The notes: a model not told the origin generated them from the letters alone. DNA of 64,000 nt from Bemisia tabaci (GCF_918797505.1 NC_092794.1:68237345-68301344); one strand, 5' to 3'. Shown: positions 21,050 through 32,875, numbered from the stretch's first letter. Made by a program: numbers and translations.

Positions 21050-22920
21050 TGCCACAGTAGTATTGCGGCAAAACAAAATGCGACAAAAATGTACCCAAAA
21101 ACGGTTTGCAGGGGGTGAGTCTATGGTACCTACGCGTGGACTTAAAATCGCGAAGAATCAAACTCTTGGCTGATCCTAATTTCGAGGTATCGCAATTTGA
21201 AATTGTCATGGTAGATAAATGCAAGTTTTCTGCTGACTTTGATCCGCTCTTTGATTTATTTGTCCATTGAATCGGTGTTGATCGGTTCCAATTTTATGTT
21301 TCGTTCGATTCATGTCGATCGAATACATACCCTCTAGGTACATGCAGAATACCTTCATGCAGAATACTCTTTTTTTTCAAAGTAAGCAATTCGCCTTCTA
21401 CTGCGTCTGCAGCAATTGTTGTTACGAATATGTTGTGCGTGCTGATTTCAGCACATTACATACTCGACTCTCTGAAGGCGTTTTATTTGCGCAAGTGGCG
21501 CAATCTGTCAGCGAATGAAGTCAGGATTGAGCGATTCATTCAATCTCACTTCTGTCGTTCTCCAACAGGGTGCTCTACTTTCGCACATTGAACGCCTTCA
21601 GAGAGTCAAGTATGTAATGAGCAGAGGTCCGCACGCACAACATATTCGCAACAACAATTGCTGTGGACGCAACTGAAGGCGACTTGAAAACAACCGTAAC
21701 ATGTTGAAAAACATTTTAGCGCTTCTTAGCTCTCATAGGAGCAAAGTTGTGGTGGAAGTATCCAAGGTAAATTTTTGAAGCACTGGGAAAGCTATACGTA
21801 CCACAGATTCGGCCCCTGCAAACCGTTTCTGGGTATCTACATTTTTGTCGCATTTTCCTTTTGCTTCAAGAGCATTGTGGTGTTGGCGCTTCTTCAGTAT
21901 TGACGAGAAGTTTCGGCTAAACTTCCCGCCAAGAATGAAAATTTTTAGTGCGGTATATTTTAATATCTGAACTCAGTTCAGGTTGAAAAGAATCTCCCAT
22001 AAAAGAACCAAAAAAAAGACAATTCTCTATTAATTGAATCACTAAATACAAAAAGGGCATTATGTCCAGAAAACCAAATTGTTCAGGAGACACAAAAAAC
22101 TGTTTATTTCGTGGTAGGTATTTTTTGGAAAGTCGTTATGTTTAAAAAAATATCTGCCACGAAATAAACAGTTTTTTGTGTCTTCTGAACAATTTGGTTT
22201 TCTGGACATGTGCTCTTTTGTATTTAGTGATTCAATTAAAAAACTAAAATGTTGTTCGATGTGAATTAAACGATTCTTTTCAATTTGCCTTCAGTTGCAT
22301 TCACAGCAATTGTTGTTGCGAATATGTTGTGCGTGCGGACCTCTGCTCATTACATACTTGACTCTCTGAAGGCGTTCAATGTGCGAAAGTAGAGCACCCT
22401 GTTGGAGAACGACAGAAGTGAGATTGAATGAATCGCTCAATCCTGACTTCATTCGCTGACAGATTGCGCCACTTGCGCAAATAAAACGCCTTCAGAGAGT
22501 CGAGTATGTAATGTGCTGAAATCAGCACGCACAACATATTCGTAACAACAATTGCTGCAGACGCAGTAGAAGGCGAATTGCTTACTTTGAAAAAAAAGAG
22601 TATTCTGCATGAAGGTATTCTGCATGTACCTAGAGGGTATGTATTCGATCGACATGAATCGAACGAAACATAAAATTGGAACCGATCAACACCGATTCAA
22701 TGGACAAATAAATCAAAGAGCGGATCAAAGTCAGCAGAAAACTTGCATTTATCTACCATGACAATTTCAAATTGCGATACCTCGAAATTAGGATCAGCCA
22801 AGAGTTTGATTCTTCGCGATTTTAAGTCCACGCGTAGGTACCATAGACTCACCCCCTGCAAACCGTTTTCGGGTTCATTTTTGTCGCATTTTCTCTGTTG
22901 CTTCAAGACCACTGTGTTGA
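21050..22920. repeat. 1.9-kb palindrome made of palindromes
   Basis: The left arm (about 21050-21690) and right arm (about 22281-22920) are inverted copies with very few differences; for example the same 68-codon open frame occurs at 21312-21518 (+) and 22449-22655 (-). Each arm is itself an imperfect inverted repeat centred near 21530 and 22440: the block GCAATTGTTGTTRCGAATAT plus GTTGTGCGTGC occurs four times in alternating orientation. The ~590-bp spacer carries another inverted repeat (22033-22236) and a stray copy of the outer end (about 21817-21887). The open frames are mirror images of repeat DNA and are not called as genes. Confidence 0.9.
22033..22236. mobile_element. inverted-repeat insert in the palindrome spacer
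   Basis: About 80-bp arms (starting ATTGAATCACTAAATACAAA, with CACAAAAAACTGTTTATTTC further in) flank a short loop near 22120-22155. It is the size and shape of a MITE lodged at the centre of the larger palindrome. Confidence 0.8.
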
Positions 22921-23611
22921 GCAACATCCAATCACTTCAGAAATGTCGGTTTTATCCGAGGTGAGTTGCAATTGCAATTTATTACTTCTGCACCTTGGAT
23001 TGGTAGGATAGGCAACATGCAAGAGTAACTAAATGTCTCTATAATACAGCGAAGAGCCTCTCAAGAAGATCCCCTTTTTGAAAACGTAGGGATTTCCTTT
23101 AAGTCTATATCAAGCGAAACTTCATGATGATCTTCAACGAAAGTTATGGCCTGAGTTCACAGCTCTTTTTGCAGCGCTGCAAAGGTTTCATTTTTAAATG
23201 TTGAAAATGCCTATATTTTGAAGTTGTTCGATTTATTTTATCTATTTTCTGTGGCAGAATTTCATTGGTTGTTGTTACTCTGGGATTAAGATTGCCATTG
23301 ACACTATGATCAGTCGTTACAAAACGTTGCAAAGTTTATGTGAGGTGTCCAAGGCCACCCTTGCCAAGCTTAGCTGCCACCAAAGCAAGTTCACCGCATC
23401 TGAAAAACGCCGTTTAAAGATCTAGACGTCACTAAATTCCTTCCGATAAAATATTATTTTTTTCCAAACTTTGCACAAAACAAGAGTGATGAATCGTTAG
23501 TTAAGTGTCAAAAACTGTACAAGGATTCAGAATCTGTTCATTGAATTTAACTATTTTAGAAAAATGAAACATACCGCTCAAAGAAAAATTCAGGGCTTCA
23601 CAAAATTATTT

Positions 23612-24195
23612 GTATGATAAATTGAGGACACCGTACCAAGAACAGCCTATAACTGGAAACCGCGTTTTGAGAAAAACGTATTTAAAGTTTTGTTTTTGAT
23701 GTATTGCGCAGACTTTTCTTTGCAGGTACCCTGTTTTGGTGTTTTTGGGTGACCTAACCCTTCTATTGAAGCATGCCGGGTAGATTTTGCGATACATTTT
23801 GGGTTTACACTGTAATATATTTAATTTAAAAAAACGGTTTATAGGCCATTATTACACCCAACAGTCATTTTGGTGGCAATATGAAATATAAATCATTTTC
23901 ATCACGCATGATAAACGCAAAATGAAAGAATATCGATAGTGAGTAAAGTAAGGGGTAACTAGCACCTTAGGCCATTAAGTTTTTAGGCCCGTTTATAGGT
24001 CATTCTTGCACCCATCGATCCAGAGGCCTGACTTAACTCGGAAAAAAAGGTTTTTCGACCTCGAGCCGTTACCTATTTATATTCTATCGCTACCACAGCA
24101 TAGTCCAGGGTAAGTAGAATCCGAATAGCAGATGGGCGTAATAACGAACTATACGCCTACAGGTTGTTCTTGGAGCGGTGTCCTCAATTGATAAA
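23612..24195. mobile_element. TIR element (~580 bp)
   Basis: GATAAATTGAGGACACCG followed by CCAAGAACA at the left end is repeated inverted at the right end (TGTTCTTGGAGCGGTGTCC, then TCAATTGATAAATC). Internal blocks GGTTTATAGGCCATTATTAC and CCGTTTATAGGTCATTCTTG are direct repeats. No coding capacity seen. Confidence 0.75.
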
Positions 24196-24419
24196 TCACA
24201 AAATAATAATAAAATTGAAAAATGTGGAGAAAATTCAAAGCGACTTTGCCGTGCTAATTACTTCTTGTCTGTCGCAAAATGTTCTATTGTAGAGCTCCCT
24301 ATACGGATTCCTAACCTTTGGTGCAGTAATCATTCGTCAATGAATTCAAAGACTGGCGTACATACACCTACTTCAAACCTGCACCTGCTCGTCCATATGA
24401 ACCTTTCGGGGTAACGTAA

Positions 24420-25800
24420 GTCGCATTTCCCAGATTTGCAGGCGCTTTCTTCACTCTTGAGAATCATAAAGGAGAGTTTGTTCGAGCGAAGCGTGTCGGG
24501 GAGAAATACTTCTGTTTAAGTTGATACGTCTCTCTTTAGTTTTCCCTCTTGCTTGTTATCACCCCGTAAGCCGCTAACTTGGTAAAATTCCTAACGGAAA
24601 ACTGGCTGTTTTTCATTCGGAAATTTTGCATTGTTTTGATGTACTTTTCTGTGACTAACCTGACTAGTCTCCACAAATTTCATAGAAAAATACCACCTGC
24701 CAAATCTCATATGAAACATTGAATTAAGACTTTTTCTGGTTGCACTGTCCGACGTTCTTAACTCTGCAATTTCGGAGCAACGCCGGCTTCACAAGCAAAA
24801 AAAGGGAGTTAAAAATGGCAGCCATCAGTGAGTTATCGAGTGGTTTTCTGAAATCGGCGGTAATCGCGGAATTTTCAGCAATCGATGAAGATTGGAAATG
24901 CAGCAGCGATCAGCCTGTCCGGATTATTCGAATAAATTTGAGACAAATTTAGAAAAAAACACAAATTTGAGAAATTGCGACTGTTGAGTAACGACCAACG
25001 ACTCCCATTTCCAGCGCATGAATTCGACAAAAAATTTACAATACGATATGCTAAAAGAGAGATTATTTTTTCTCATTTCACCAAATTGGATCAATTTTTT
25101 TTAGGGGGGAAGGGAGCTCACTCCTCTTGATGAATTTCCATTCCTTATACGAGCAAACTAAAAACGCGGTGAGTATGTGAGATATGCTGTTTGTTCCGTT
25201 AGCCTCGAATTTTTCGCAGGAGGATATTAATTTATTCGTTGCTTCCTTCGGGGTCAATTCTCGCCTTGGCGCATGCGCCAACATGTCGACGGCAAACTGC
25301 AAAACCGCGTATCTTGTTCGCTGTATTTCAAATCCAGCCTCCATTAAATTTCTTGGAAGGAGAAGAAAGCAACACTATTACTTGAAATAATTTTTACAGA
25401 ATATTTTTCAATCAGAGAAGAAGAATCGGAGAGAGTTTCGAGAAATAAGGTTGAGTATTACTCGATCTAGAAAATAAATAATGACAAGATGTCTGTAGCA
25501 TCGCAAAGCGAAGGTATGCGTTTTTGCAGTTCGGCCGTCGATATCGGCCCGTTTTCGGGTAGTTAACATAAATTTTCGGGGGCCCGCACCGGAGGGGCCG
25601 CTTTTTCTTGCGCGGTCGAAAATGCAGGATGGGATCGTAAATATTTGAATACAACACAGCCTCATTTCGATTTGCAACAACTGCCCGTTTTGCCCAACTA
25701 TGGAAGCTGCGAGGCGGATTTTCGATGGCGTTCCTTTTGTTGTTTTTCGACAGTTCCAGTGCGGCAAATCCGCGCCCGGGCAGAATCTCTAGAATGCACA
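24420..25800. other. unique-looking intronic DNA, possibly regulatory
   Basis: No repeat family or convincing exon. A short frame after AAAAATGGCAGCC at 24814 (45 codons) and a - strand frame at 25078-25344 (88 codons) look ordinary in codon make-up but have no splice partners that I can defend. Positions 25500-25790 are GC-rich and could be a regulatory island. Confidence 0.4.
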
Positions 25801-25929
25801 ATTGGACGCATTTCCGTCAAACGGAACTATGTGCATTAAGACATGAGCCCTGAGACTCATACGAATATGTGTATAACAGGGCTCACGTCATAATGCACAT
25901 AGTTCCGTTTGGCAGAAATGCGTCCAATT
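25801..25929. mobile_element. ATTGGACG foldback family, copy 1
   Basis: A ~129-bp near-perfect palindrome: ATTGGACGCATTTCCGTCAA at the left and its inverse TTTGGCAGAAATGCGTCCAA at the right, with an arm block ATGAGCCCTGAGACTCAT near the centre. Five copies occur in the window. Confidence 0.9.
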
Positions 25930-26139
25930 CGTATTCAAATCTGCCGCGGGCCCGACAGGAGACGACACATCACTCAAACCTGAGCCTCCGCGCGGCATCG
26001 GAAATCTGGTCCTCCTCTCTTAACGGTTGGATTAAGTGGGGAGCCGCGGCGTTTCGGTGACAGACGAATACCGACTTTTGACCGGGGGGCCCTCCGACGC
26101 GACGGTGGCGCCTCGCTGCCGAACCGAACCCAAAATCCA

Positions 26140-26910
26140 ATGTTCTCAAGGTCCCCTTCATTTTTCCGGTTATGCAATTTTACCTACGTGGAAGTCAAAA
26201 GAGTTGTATCGCGTGTTTTGCTCCATCTAACATTCCTACCCGGCGGAAAATCGACCAGGTTCTCCTTCTTTTTTGTGGGTATACAATTCGTCGCCTACCT
26301 GACATAAGGGCGTAACTACACTCTACAATGAACCCTGTCTTCCATACAATTCAATGCTTTTCTGGGCTCATCTAAATGTGTAGTTACGCCTTTATGTCAG
26401 CCAAGCGACGAATTTTACCAACGTGGAAGTTGATATAGTTGTAGGGCGTGTTTTGCCCTGTCGAACTTTTCTACTCTACGTTAAAGGCTCTAGATCAGCA
26501 GGAGAGACCAAGTTCTCCTTCATTTTTGCGTATATACAATTTTACCTACGTGGAAGTCGAAATAGTTGTATCGCGTGTTTTGCTCCATCTAACTTTTCTA
26601 CCCAGCAGAAAATCGACCAAGTTCCCCTTCATTTTTGTGGGTATACAATTTTACCAACGTGGAAGTTAAAATAGTTGTATCGCGCGTCTCGCCCTATCTA
26701 ACTTTCCTACTCTGCTTTAAAGTCTCTGAGTTAGCAGAAAAGATATCAAATTTTCCTTTATTTTTGTGGATGTGCAATTTAACCTACTCTAAAGTCAAAA
26801 TAGTTGTGTTTCGTTTCATAGAACTTATTTCTACTCTGCGTTAAAAAATGTAATTCAACAGAAAAGAAACCAACGTCTCCTCCATTCCTGTGGATATACA
26901 ATTTTTTTAG
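26140..26910 (+). repeat. minisatellite of ~110-125-bp units, interrupted by a MITE
   Basis: Units starting near 26151, 26265, 26517, 26626, 26754 and 26880 share TCATTTTTGTGGGTATACAA, then TTTTACCTACGTGGAAGT and TAGTTGTATCGCGTGTTTTG. Divergence rises to the right. The overlapping 70-80-codon open frames simply follow the repeat period. Confidence 0.8.
26292..26411. mobile_element. MITE inserted in the minisatellite
   Basis: CGTCGCCTACCTGACATAAG, then GGCGTAACTACAC at the left is inverted at the right (GTGTAGTTACGCC, then TTTATGTCAGCC and AAGCGACG). The minisatellite unit TATACAATTTTACC is split, with AATT on both sides, consistent with a 4-bp target-site duplication. Confidence 0.75.
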
Positions 26911-26911
26911 A

Positions 26912-28138
26912 AGAAAAATAAGTCTGCTTGAATTCCAAGCATAATGAACAGCGCACTTTTATCTGGTTTTTTCACTTCCGAATTTAATTTTCTTTTCATT
27001 CAACACAAATAGATGCAATTTGCCGCTCAATGATTGGTACTTCCAGAGACGTATGTTCATCTATTGATACGGATCAAGTCATTAACATACGGAGGGGTGA
27101 AACACCGATCCAGAAACACCAAAAGCGCCGTCTCTCGAAATTATCTAACTAGGTCCGGTTGAAAGTAGACACGTTTCAATATTATGGACCTTTTTCACTC
27201 ATCAACACACAGTGCCAAAATTTGGCAACACTGCGGAGGTTGCTGAGGGAGGGGGTAGAGTTTAGCCTCCCGGCCACGGCAAATAAGCCGCTAAGTTGGG
27301 GCCATTAAAATATTAACATAAAACAAAAAATCACTAGCGGTGCTGTGCGGCACACGAAATTCTTGGTTCGGAGAAAGACCAAACGTTAAGAATAAAAATA
27401 TTCAAGTTATTCACTTGCCGCATCCGTGGATATTACTCGGCGAATATCATCAGCATTCTCGATCAGTCAGCTTGGCTCGGCTAGCGACGATTGCTTTTCG
27501 GTGATGATTGTGAGAAAACTCGCAGAATTCACCCCACATTCAGTTGCATGGGTATATGGAAGCTTCAAAACCCCCGTCACGCCACAGAAAAAGCGACCAC
27601 ATGTAGCCGCTTCATGTCTTTGAGCTGCTCTGCGCAAAAAATCCCCCCCCCCCCCCACAAAAATTTTTCAGTTACGCTCAGACATTCATGCACGATGGAC
27701 CACACCGTAGACAAGGTACGGATTTAATCGTGCTGATATATGAATCTAACCTAGAATGTCACGTAGCACACGATTCTCCCATCGAAAATTACAGAAATTG
27801 ACTCCTTTCCGTAAGGCTCACGACGCTTAAGCGACGGATCTTCCTTTACTTGTGTCGCCAGAGACACAAGCGCAAACACGACGACTGCCCACTGCCCAGC
27901 ACTTCCGCTGGATATCCGCAGAATCCGTGAGTCGCTTCCGGCACGCGCCTAGTGCAACGGTTCCCGGGCGCACTCCCCATATCCGGGGGGATGGGGGGAG
28001 GGCGTAGACTCTCTTGTCATTTAAGAGGCCATGCCGATCTAAACTCCGCTCTTTAAAGGTTCATTCAGGACTCAGAGTAATTAAGGCTCCAGGAGTAGAT
28101 TCTTCGGCTTAAAATAAAAGTTGTTCTTGAAACGAATA
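26912..28138. other. intronic stretch without recognised gene or repeat
   Basis: Mixed-composition DNA. Positions 27830-27990 are GC-rich. No exon or repeat family could be supported. Confidence 0.45.
27640..27656 (+). repeat. poly(C) tract
   Basis: An uninterrupted C run; similar short C or G runs occur at 32935, 34255 and 46567. Confidence 0.85.
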
Positions 28139-28315
28139 CACTGAAAAAAAAAAAAATTGCGGGCTATATGGACATACCGTCCGTTCCGGGCTCAGAGGCC
28201 GAAAGTTCCGGGTACTGCAGCCGTAGTTTTTAAGCACGGAACGCGAATGGTATGTCTACATAATAGCCCTAAGTATACGACTTCCACGACCGAAGTTTTT
28301 TTTTCAGTTTAGATG
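28139..28315. mobile_element. CACTGA-ended MITE with GGGCTATAT interior
   Basis: It starts CACTGAAAAAAAAAAAAATT and ends in TTTTTTTTTCAGT. Inside, GACATACCGTCCGTTCCGG and the inverted GGTATGTCTACATAATAGCC form the arms. A relative is at 38628-38811. Confidence 0.75.
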
Positions 28316-28741
28316 AGATAAAATTTGAAAAAAAAAAAAATAGACATTGAGAACAGTCAAATTCTCTTAGTTCAGAAACGACCCATCTTGGAAAAATGAA
28401 ATTTTTCAGGAGGCGATAAAAGAGCCGGAAAAAGAATGTTTCAACGCAGAAAAATTGATTTTCAAAAACCCGATTTTCAGAAAATACTAAAGATCAACTT
28501 TTAGGACACCTATTTTGGTGATTTTTAAAGTAGGATTTATTTCCAGTAATATTGACGTGAAAGTCTTAAAATATCCAAATGCTTCAATTAAGCATTTTAT
28601 ACGTAAAAAAACACAAAAGATGTTTTGAGACTTTGTAACTCTTTTTTCATTGAAGTCTTAACTCTTGTAAATTTTACCAAAAAATTACTTAAGAAGGTCT
28701 CGAATAGCAACGTATATTAAAAAAAAATTTCATTAAAGATT

Positions 28742-28975
28742 TCGACCGCGTTAAGCAGAAAGGGACCAAAATTTAATTTTTTACATGAAAACTGTTGTGC
28801 GGATTTTTGTGCGAATTTCGGTGAATTTCCTGCAGCGTACGAAGCAAATTCCTTAACATTTTCAAACGAATTCGCGTAAACGTTCTCTTGTAAAAAATTA
28901 AATTGCCCACTTCAATTTGGCGATGGCTGATGTGGTTGGCTTCCTTTCTGCTAAACGCGGTCCAATTTTATCTTC
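28742..28975. mobile_element. GACCGCGTTTAGCAGAAAG TIR element, copy 1
   Basis: GACCGCGTTAAGCAGAAAGG at the left is inverted at the right as CCTTTCTGCTAAACGCGGTC. A/T-rich subterminal blocks (AATTTAATTTTTTAC and its inverse) also mirror each other. Confidence 0.85.
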
Positions 28976-29416
28976 CTAAACCACCTAGTTTGTTTGTTTT
29001 TTTCAATTGTTCTGAACAGTCGTTATTACAGACATTCGGCAGCCGTGAGCTGATAGTCGGAAACCACGCGGTCTTTGCGGAAGTCGCGGCGGAAATAGAC
29101 GAATATTGAGCGCGACTTCCTGATCAATGAACAGTGACTCATGAGCTCCGTATCAAAATTCCCTAGGTATTCCATAGGTTATGGTCAAGTAGTTGGGCCC
29201 ATCTCGACGAGGCTTTCTTCACTGTACGTGCCCCCGCGCAGGAGTGGTGGGCTCTCCAGGACCAACATTCAGCGCGCGCGCGCGGTTGCGGAAAGTGAAA
29301 AATGTTAATGAGTTTTTGGCGGGGATCCAAGGCACAGGCAGGAACAATACGGGACTCGACTGGCTTTTTATCGGCTCCGCGGAAAGTGGATTAACCGAGG
29401 TGCTGCGAGTTGGCAA

Positions 29417-29662
29417 CGTCGCACAGTGGATCGAGTCACTGAGAGAGGTCGGACGAAATTTCGACACTTTGAATGCTTGTGACTCCGTTAAATCAAAACT
29501 TTGAGATTTTAAAAATAGTTTCATTGGTTTATTCGTAAATTTTTCTTCTAGAAGCACCCCTCAAAATTTAAAATATGATGAATCAAACAGCGAAATTTGC
29601 CATTTTTTGTAAAAAAATTTATATCCGACCTTTCTGATGAGTCGATCCACTGTGCGTCTCAC
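29417..29662. mobile_element. CGCACAGTGGATCGAGTC TIR element
   Basis: CGCACAGTGGATCGAGTCA at the left is inverted at the right as TGAGTCGATCCACTGTGCG; inner arms (AGGTCGGACGAAATTTCG and a diverged inverse) extend the match. About 246 bp, non-coding. Confidence 0.8.
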
Positions 29663-30161
29663 TCAGGTGAAATTATCGATATATCGTCGATTCCTAGACG
29701 AAGGAACGCAACGACATCAAAACGCTGCAAAATTTCCCCTGTTAAATTTCACATGTACGAGGAAACGATTGGGCATTTTCGACTAGGAATTTCCATGATT
29801 TTTTGTCTAATAATGCGCAAAAATAAGCCTAAGTTAGATAGGAATCGCAGAGCTGTATTCTTGCATAAAATGAGTTATTCGGGTCGATTTTGCAATTTTG
29901 GAATGGAGTTAAGTTTCGATATATATCGGAATAAGCTTGAGATCGAATCTATATATTGGATTTAAATGAGGGAGAACAATGTTGCCAACTGATCGGGTAT
30001 TTGTGAGTGTAGAAGCAATTACAGGGATCGCGCATTAAATCGCAGAGCGGGATGAGCACGGGCCGGTAATTGTAGCCGCTGGCGACCCAGGGATTCAGGA
30101 CTCTGTTGGAATTCGGAGGTTTCAGACCCGTTTCTCGCCTCCAGTGAGATCCTTTGACAGC

Positions 30162-30962
30162 TCTGCCTTGTTAAGAAAAAACCCCGTATGAACCTTCAGA
30201 TGTTGTCAGATTTCTTTTGATAGAAAACGGATTTTTTGGCTGCCTTATGTGCAGCTATTTTTCGGGAGATGTTTCCCCTATTTGTTGTGGGATATACCCA
30301 ATGACAGTCTGGCTCTAAAGTTGTTGGAGTGCTAATAAGTTTGGGGTCGAGTGGGGCCCTGCCTAACTAACCTAAAGTCCTCCTCCATGTGGGTTTTGCA
30401 AGTTTTGGGGGCCCCTACAGGAATTCTGCCGGGGCCCCTTGAGCCACCTGTCAGAGGTTTGGGTATGCTGAAGCACCTTAGCACCCCTAGCTAAACTATC
30501 TCGGTATATACCTGAAAATGTCAAAGAAAAATAATAAGGCGGATCTGCAGCACTTTGGAGAACGATTCAGCGGTTAATCGATCAAATGATGATTTCTTAA
30601 TTTTAGGACATATTTTCAGAATTCCCGTTGAAATACGTCAGATGTTTGCACACAAAAATAAAAACTTTGAAGTAGGTTCAAAAGTACGTCCCATGTGATC
30701 GTACTTTCAAAGCCCATCTCTGAATGTTTCTCCGTCAAATTCTAGGTAAAAATTACCATGAGAATACAACGTGGCGTAATGCTCTCAAATTCTTCAGGAA
30801 CGTCGTACACTCCAGGAATTATCAATCGATCGATCTACTTTCGCACCGTTCCCCAAAATCCTGAAGAGACACCTTCATGAGATCCCTCAAAAATCAATGT
30901 TTTCTTGGGGGAAAGTTGGCAACGTCTGAATGTTCATACGCCGTTCTTCTCTAGCACGGCAG
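30162..30962. mobile_element. CTGCCGTGCTAAGGAAGAAC family, long diverged copy
   Basis: The left end CTGCCTTGTTAAGAAAAAAC, then CCCGTATGAACC, and the right end TTCATACGCCGTTCTTCTCT, then AGCACGGCAG, are inverted versions of the ends shared by four other copies. This one is ~800 bp rather than ~250-280 bp, so it has either a different interior or an insertion. Between the ends I saw no transposase motif. Confidence 0.65.
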
Positions 30963-31384
30963 TGAATAAGTGCAGGTCCGTACGTCTGACGCTACCGCTA
31001 GCTCGTTGTGCTACGGCGACAGGGTAACACGTTTTTCACCGTAAAATACTATCCCCAACTTGAGAATCCTTTCGCAAATGAACTGATTATTTCTGCAAAG
31101 CTCTGACTGCCTCGAAGTTCGTCCAGCAAAAAAGAAAAAAGAAAGTTGTGTGCGGTCGTGATAGCGATAACAGAGCTCCTTGTTAGGGATCAACGTGGCG
31201 ACGAACCCATGAGCTCAGTCTAAAAATTACATAAACATTCTTCCGAAATTACAAATTCATTGCTCCTCGCCAAATTTCGGAAAAATCGTTTACTTTAATT
31301 CTCTTGCAAGGTGTCCAGGTTTTTTCCTTTTTCTTTTTTTATCATATATTTTTGGCCAACTCGGGAGGTTTGGCGCTTCGTGCC

Positions 31385-31502
31385 GAAGAGAATGCAGAAA
31401 AAGAAGTAAAAAAGGAAGAAGAAGAAAAAGGAGAGAGAAAAAGAAAGAGAAAAAGAAGAGGAAAAGGAGGAAGAAAAAGGTGCAGAGGGAAAAAAAGGAA
31501 TA
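31385..31502 (+). repeat. purine-rich (GAA/GGA) tract
   Basis: More than 110 bp of almost uninterrupted A/G on the + strand; the Lys/Glu/Arg-rich open frame here is a by-product. Confidence 0.85.
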
Positions 31503-31689
31503 AACATGGGAATCTCTGAGAAATTAAATTAACGAAAGAAATTTAAGAAATTATGGCGCTCGAGTGTGCAATCTTTGCACCCCTTGGGACGGGCCTGCCC
31601 CTAGGTTGGCGGCTGAGATGACACCCCGGATAGGTCAAGTTCCTGCGCGGCTGCACATGATACGGGGACGAGGCGGGGCGGGTGGAGGA

Positions 31690-31850
31690 AGAGGGAAGAC
31701 GCCGCGACGGTCATGACGGGCGCGCACGAATTTATTCGATCAAAACTGTTAGTTGTTCCACATAACGACGAGGACATTGAATTAATTAACAGAGCGTTTA
31801 TGGTCGAGTAATTAACTACCGGGCCGGAGGGGCGAGGGGGGAGTTGCGGG
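31690..31850. promoter_or_regulatory. possible regulatory island with homeodomain-type sites
   Basis: Within GC-rich DNA lie TTGAATTAATTAACAGAGCG, TTTATGGTCGAG and GTAATTAACTACC. TAATTA and TTTATGG are typical homeodomain/Hox-type sequences. The island is free of the repeat families around it and sits inside an intron of the - strand gene. Function is inferred only. Confidence 0.3.
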
Positions 31851-32111
31851 GGCGACAATCAAAATGTGGGCATGGCGGTGACCGCTGGGCCTAGGAGCAG
31901 TTGGGATGTCGGGATCACGCGGGAACCGCCGCCGCGCACGAGAAGAAGTCCAGGATTCAGCGGCCAAAAATCCGATCCCGGTGGAAAAATCTTCAGAGTA
32001 GGGCTCAAAATTTCACCAAACCTCTCCGAAAGCGAAGTGAGGAGGTCCATTTTTTTAACCACGCCACATGACACATGAATGTTGTCGAAGAGAGATAATA
32101 TTATACATTCA

Positions 32112-32300
32112 TAATTGGACCGCGTTTAGCAGAAAGAAACTAAGCCACATCAGCAATTGCCAAATTTAACCGGGGAATTTAATTTTTTACGAGAGAATGT
32201 TTGTGCGGATTCCTTCGAAAATGCTGAGGAATTTGCTTCGCACTACACAGGAAATTCACGAAAAATTTGCACAAAAAATCCACAGACCAGGGAAAATAAC
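32112..32300. mobile_element. GACCGCGTTTAGCAGAAAG element, copy 2 (right end lost)
   Basis: It starts GGACCGCGTTTAGCAGAAAG, then GCCACATCAGCAATTG, and runs into the same A/T-rich subterminal block as copy 1. The inverted right end was not found. Confidence 0.75.
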
Positions 32301-32370
32301 CTGAAAAAGTGAACTCAGAAGAGTTTGAATAGTTGTGATTGCGATATGGTTTGTGTGTATTTGTAAAGAA

Positions 32371-32599
32371 CACTGGAAAAAAAACACACTGGATGTAGAG
32401 TCCAGACTCTTAAAAACATCGACAAGAAAAAATACTCTTGATTCAATCGGATTTTTGCTTAAATCAGGAACCAAGCATCTTAATTTGAGCGGATTTCCTT
32501 TCGATTTAAGCAAAAATCTGATTGAATCAAGAGTATTTTTTCTTGTCTATGTTTTTAAGAGTCTGGACTCTAGATCCAATGTGTTTTTTTTTTCCAGTG
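32371..32599. mobile_element. CACTGGAAAA foldback family, copy 1
   Basis: A ~229-bp foldback: CACTGGAAAAAAAACACACT at the left and AATGTGTTTTTTTTTTCCAG with TG at the right. The arms run through AGACTCTTAAAAACATCGAC and TACTCTTGATTCAATCGGAT to a short asymmetric core (CTTAATTTGAGCGGATTTCC). Seven copies occur in the window. Confidence 0.92.
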
Positions 32600-32729
32600 T
32601 AGAATTTAGACCCCCTGAGCGCGGAAGGCGGGATGATGGCATTCATGGGCGCTCGCAGACCGATCGTGCGCTACCGGAGAAGAAAGGTCGGGAGCCGGGC
32701 GCCCGGGCCGGAAGACAGGGCAGTGACGA

Positions 32730-32875
32730 AGCGTGAATCGTCTTATATCGATATTTTCCCACTCAAACCTATGGTAAACAATCGATTAAAAAGGTTTTCA
32801 TGACGTAGCGATCCTTTCCCGTACGTTTAAATGACAGAGCAATCGATTCATCGCAGAGCACGACACGCTATCCAG
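32730..32875. mobile_element. ATCGAT-containing foldback family, copy 1
   Basis: Mirror-image blocks TATATCGATATTTTCCCACT / CAATCGATTCATCGC and CAAACCTATGG / CGTACGTTTAAATG flank a centre near 32800. The family is ~150 bp, ends in GCG(T/A)G-rich sequence and recurs at 35.1, 47.2, 58.8, 59.3 and 59.6 kb. Confidence 0.6.

Noticed and set aside
21312..22655. Identical 68-codon frames on opposite strands as a duplicated small gene
   Set aside because: They are mirror images inside a palindrome, lack splice or promoter context, and the same DNA is open because it is repeat sequence.
25078..25344. 88-codon - strand frame as an extra exon of the large gene
   Set aside because: The exons at 33200 and 20500 already join in phase, and no splice sites fit around this frame.
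25859..25900. tRNA-like dyads at the centre of ATTGGACG foldbacks
   Set aside because: No anticodon arm or A/B box arrangement; the symmetry is that of the foldback.
26140..26910. CRISPR-like regular repeat
   Set aside because: Units of ~115 bp in direct tandem without unique spacers, in eukaryotic intronic DNA; a minisatellite.
31304..31519. Coiled-coil-like Glu/Lys/Arg frame
   Set aside because: Direct translation of a GAA/GGA purine tract.
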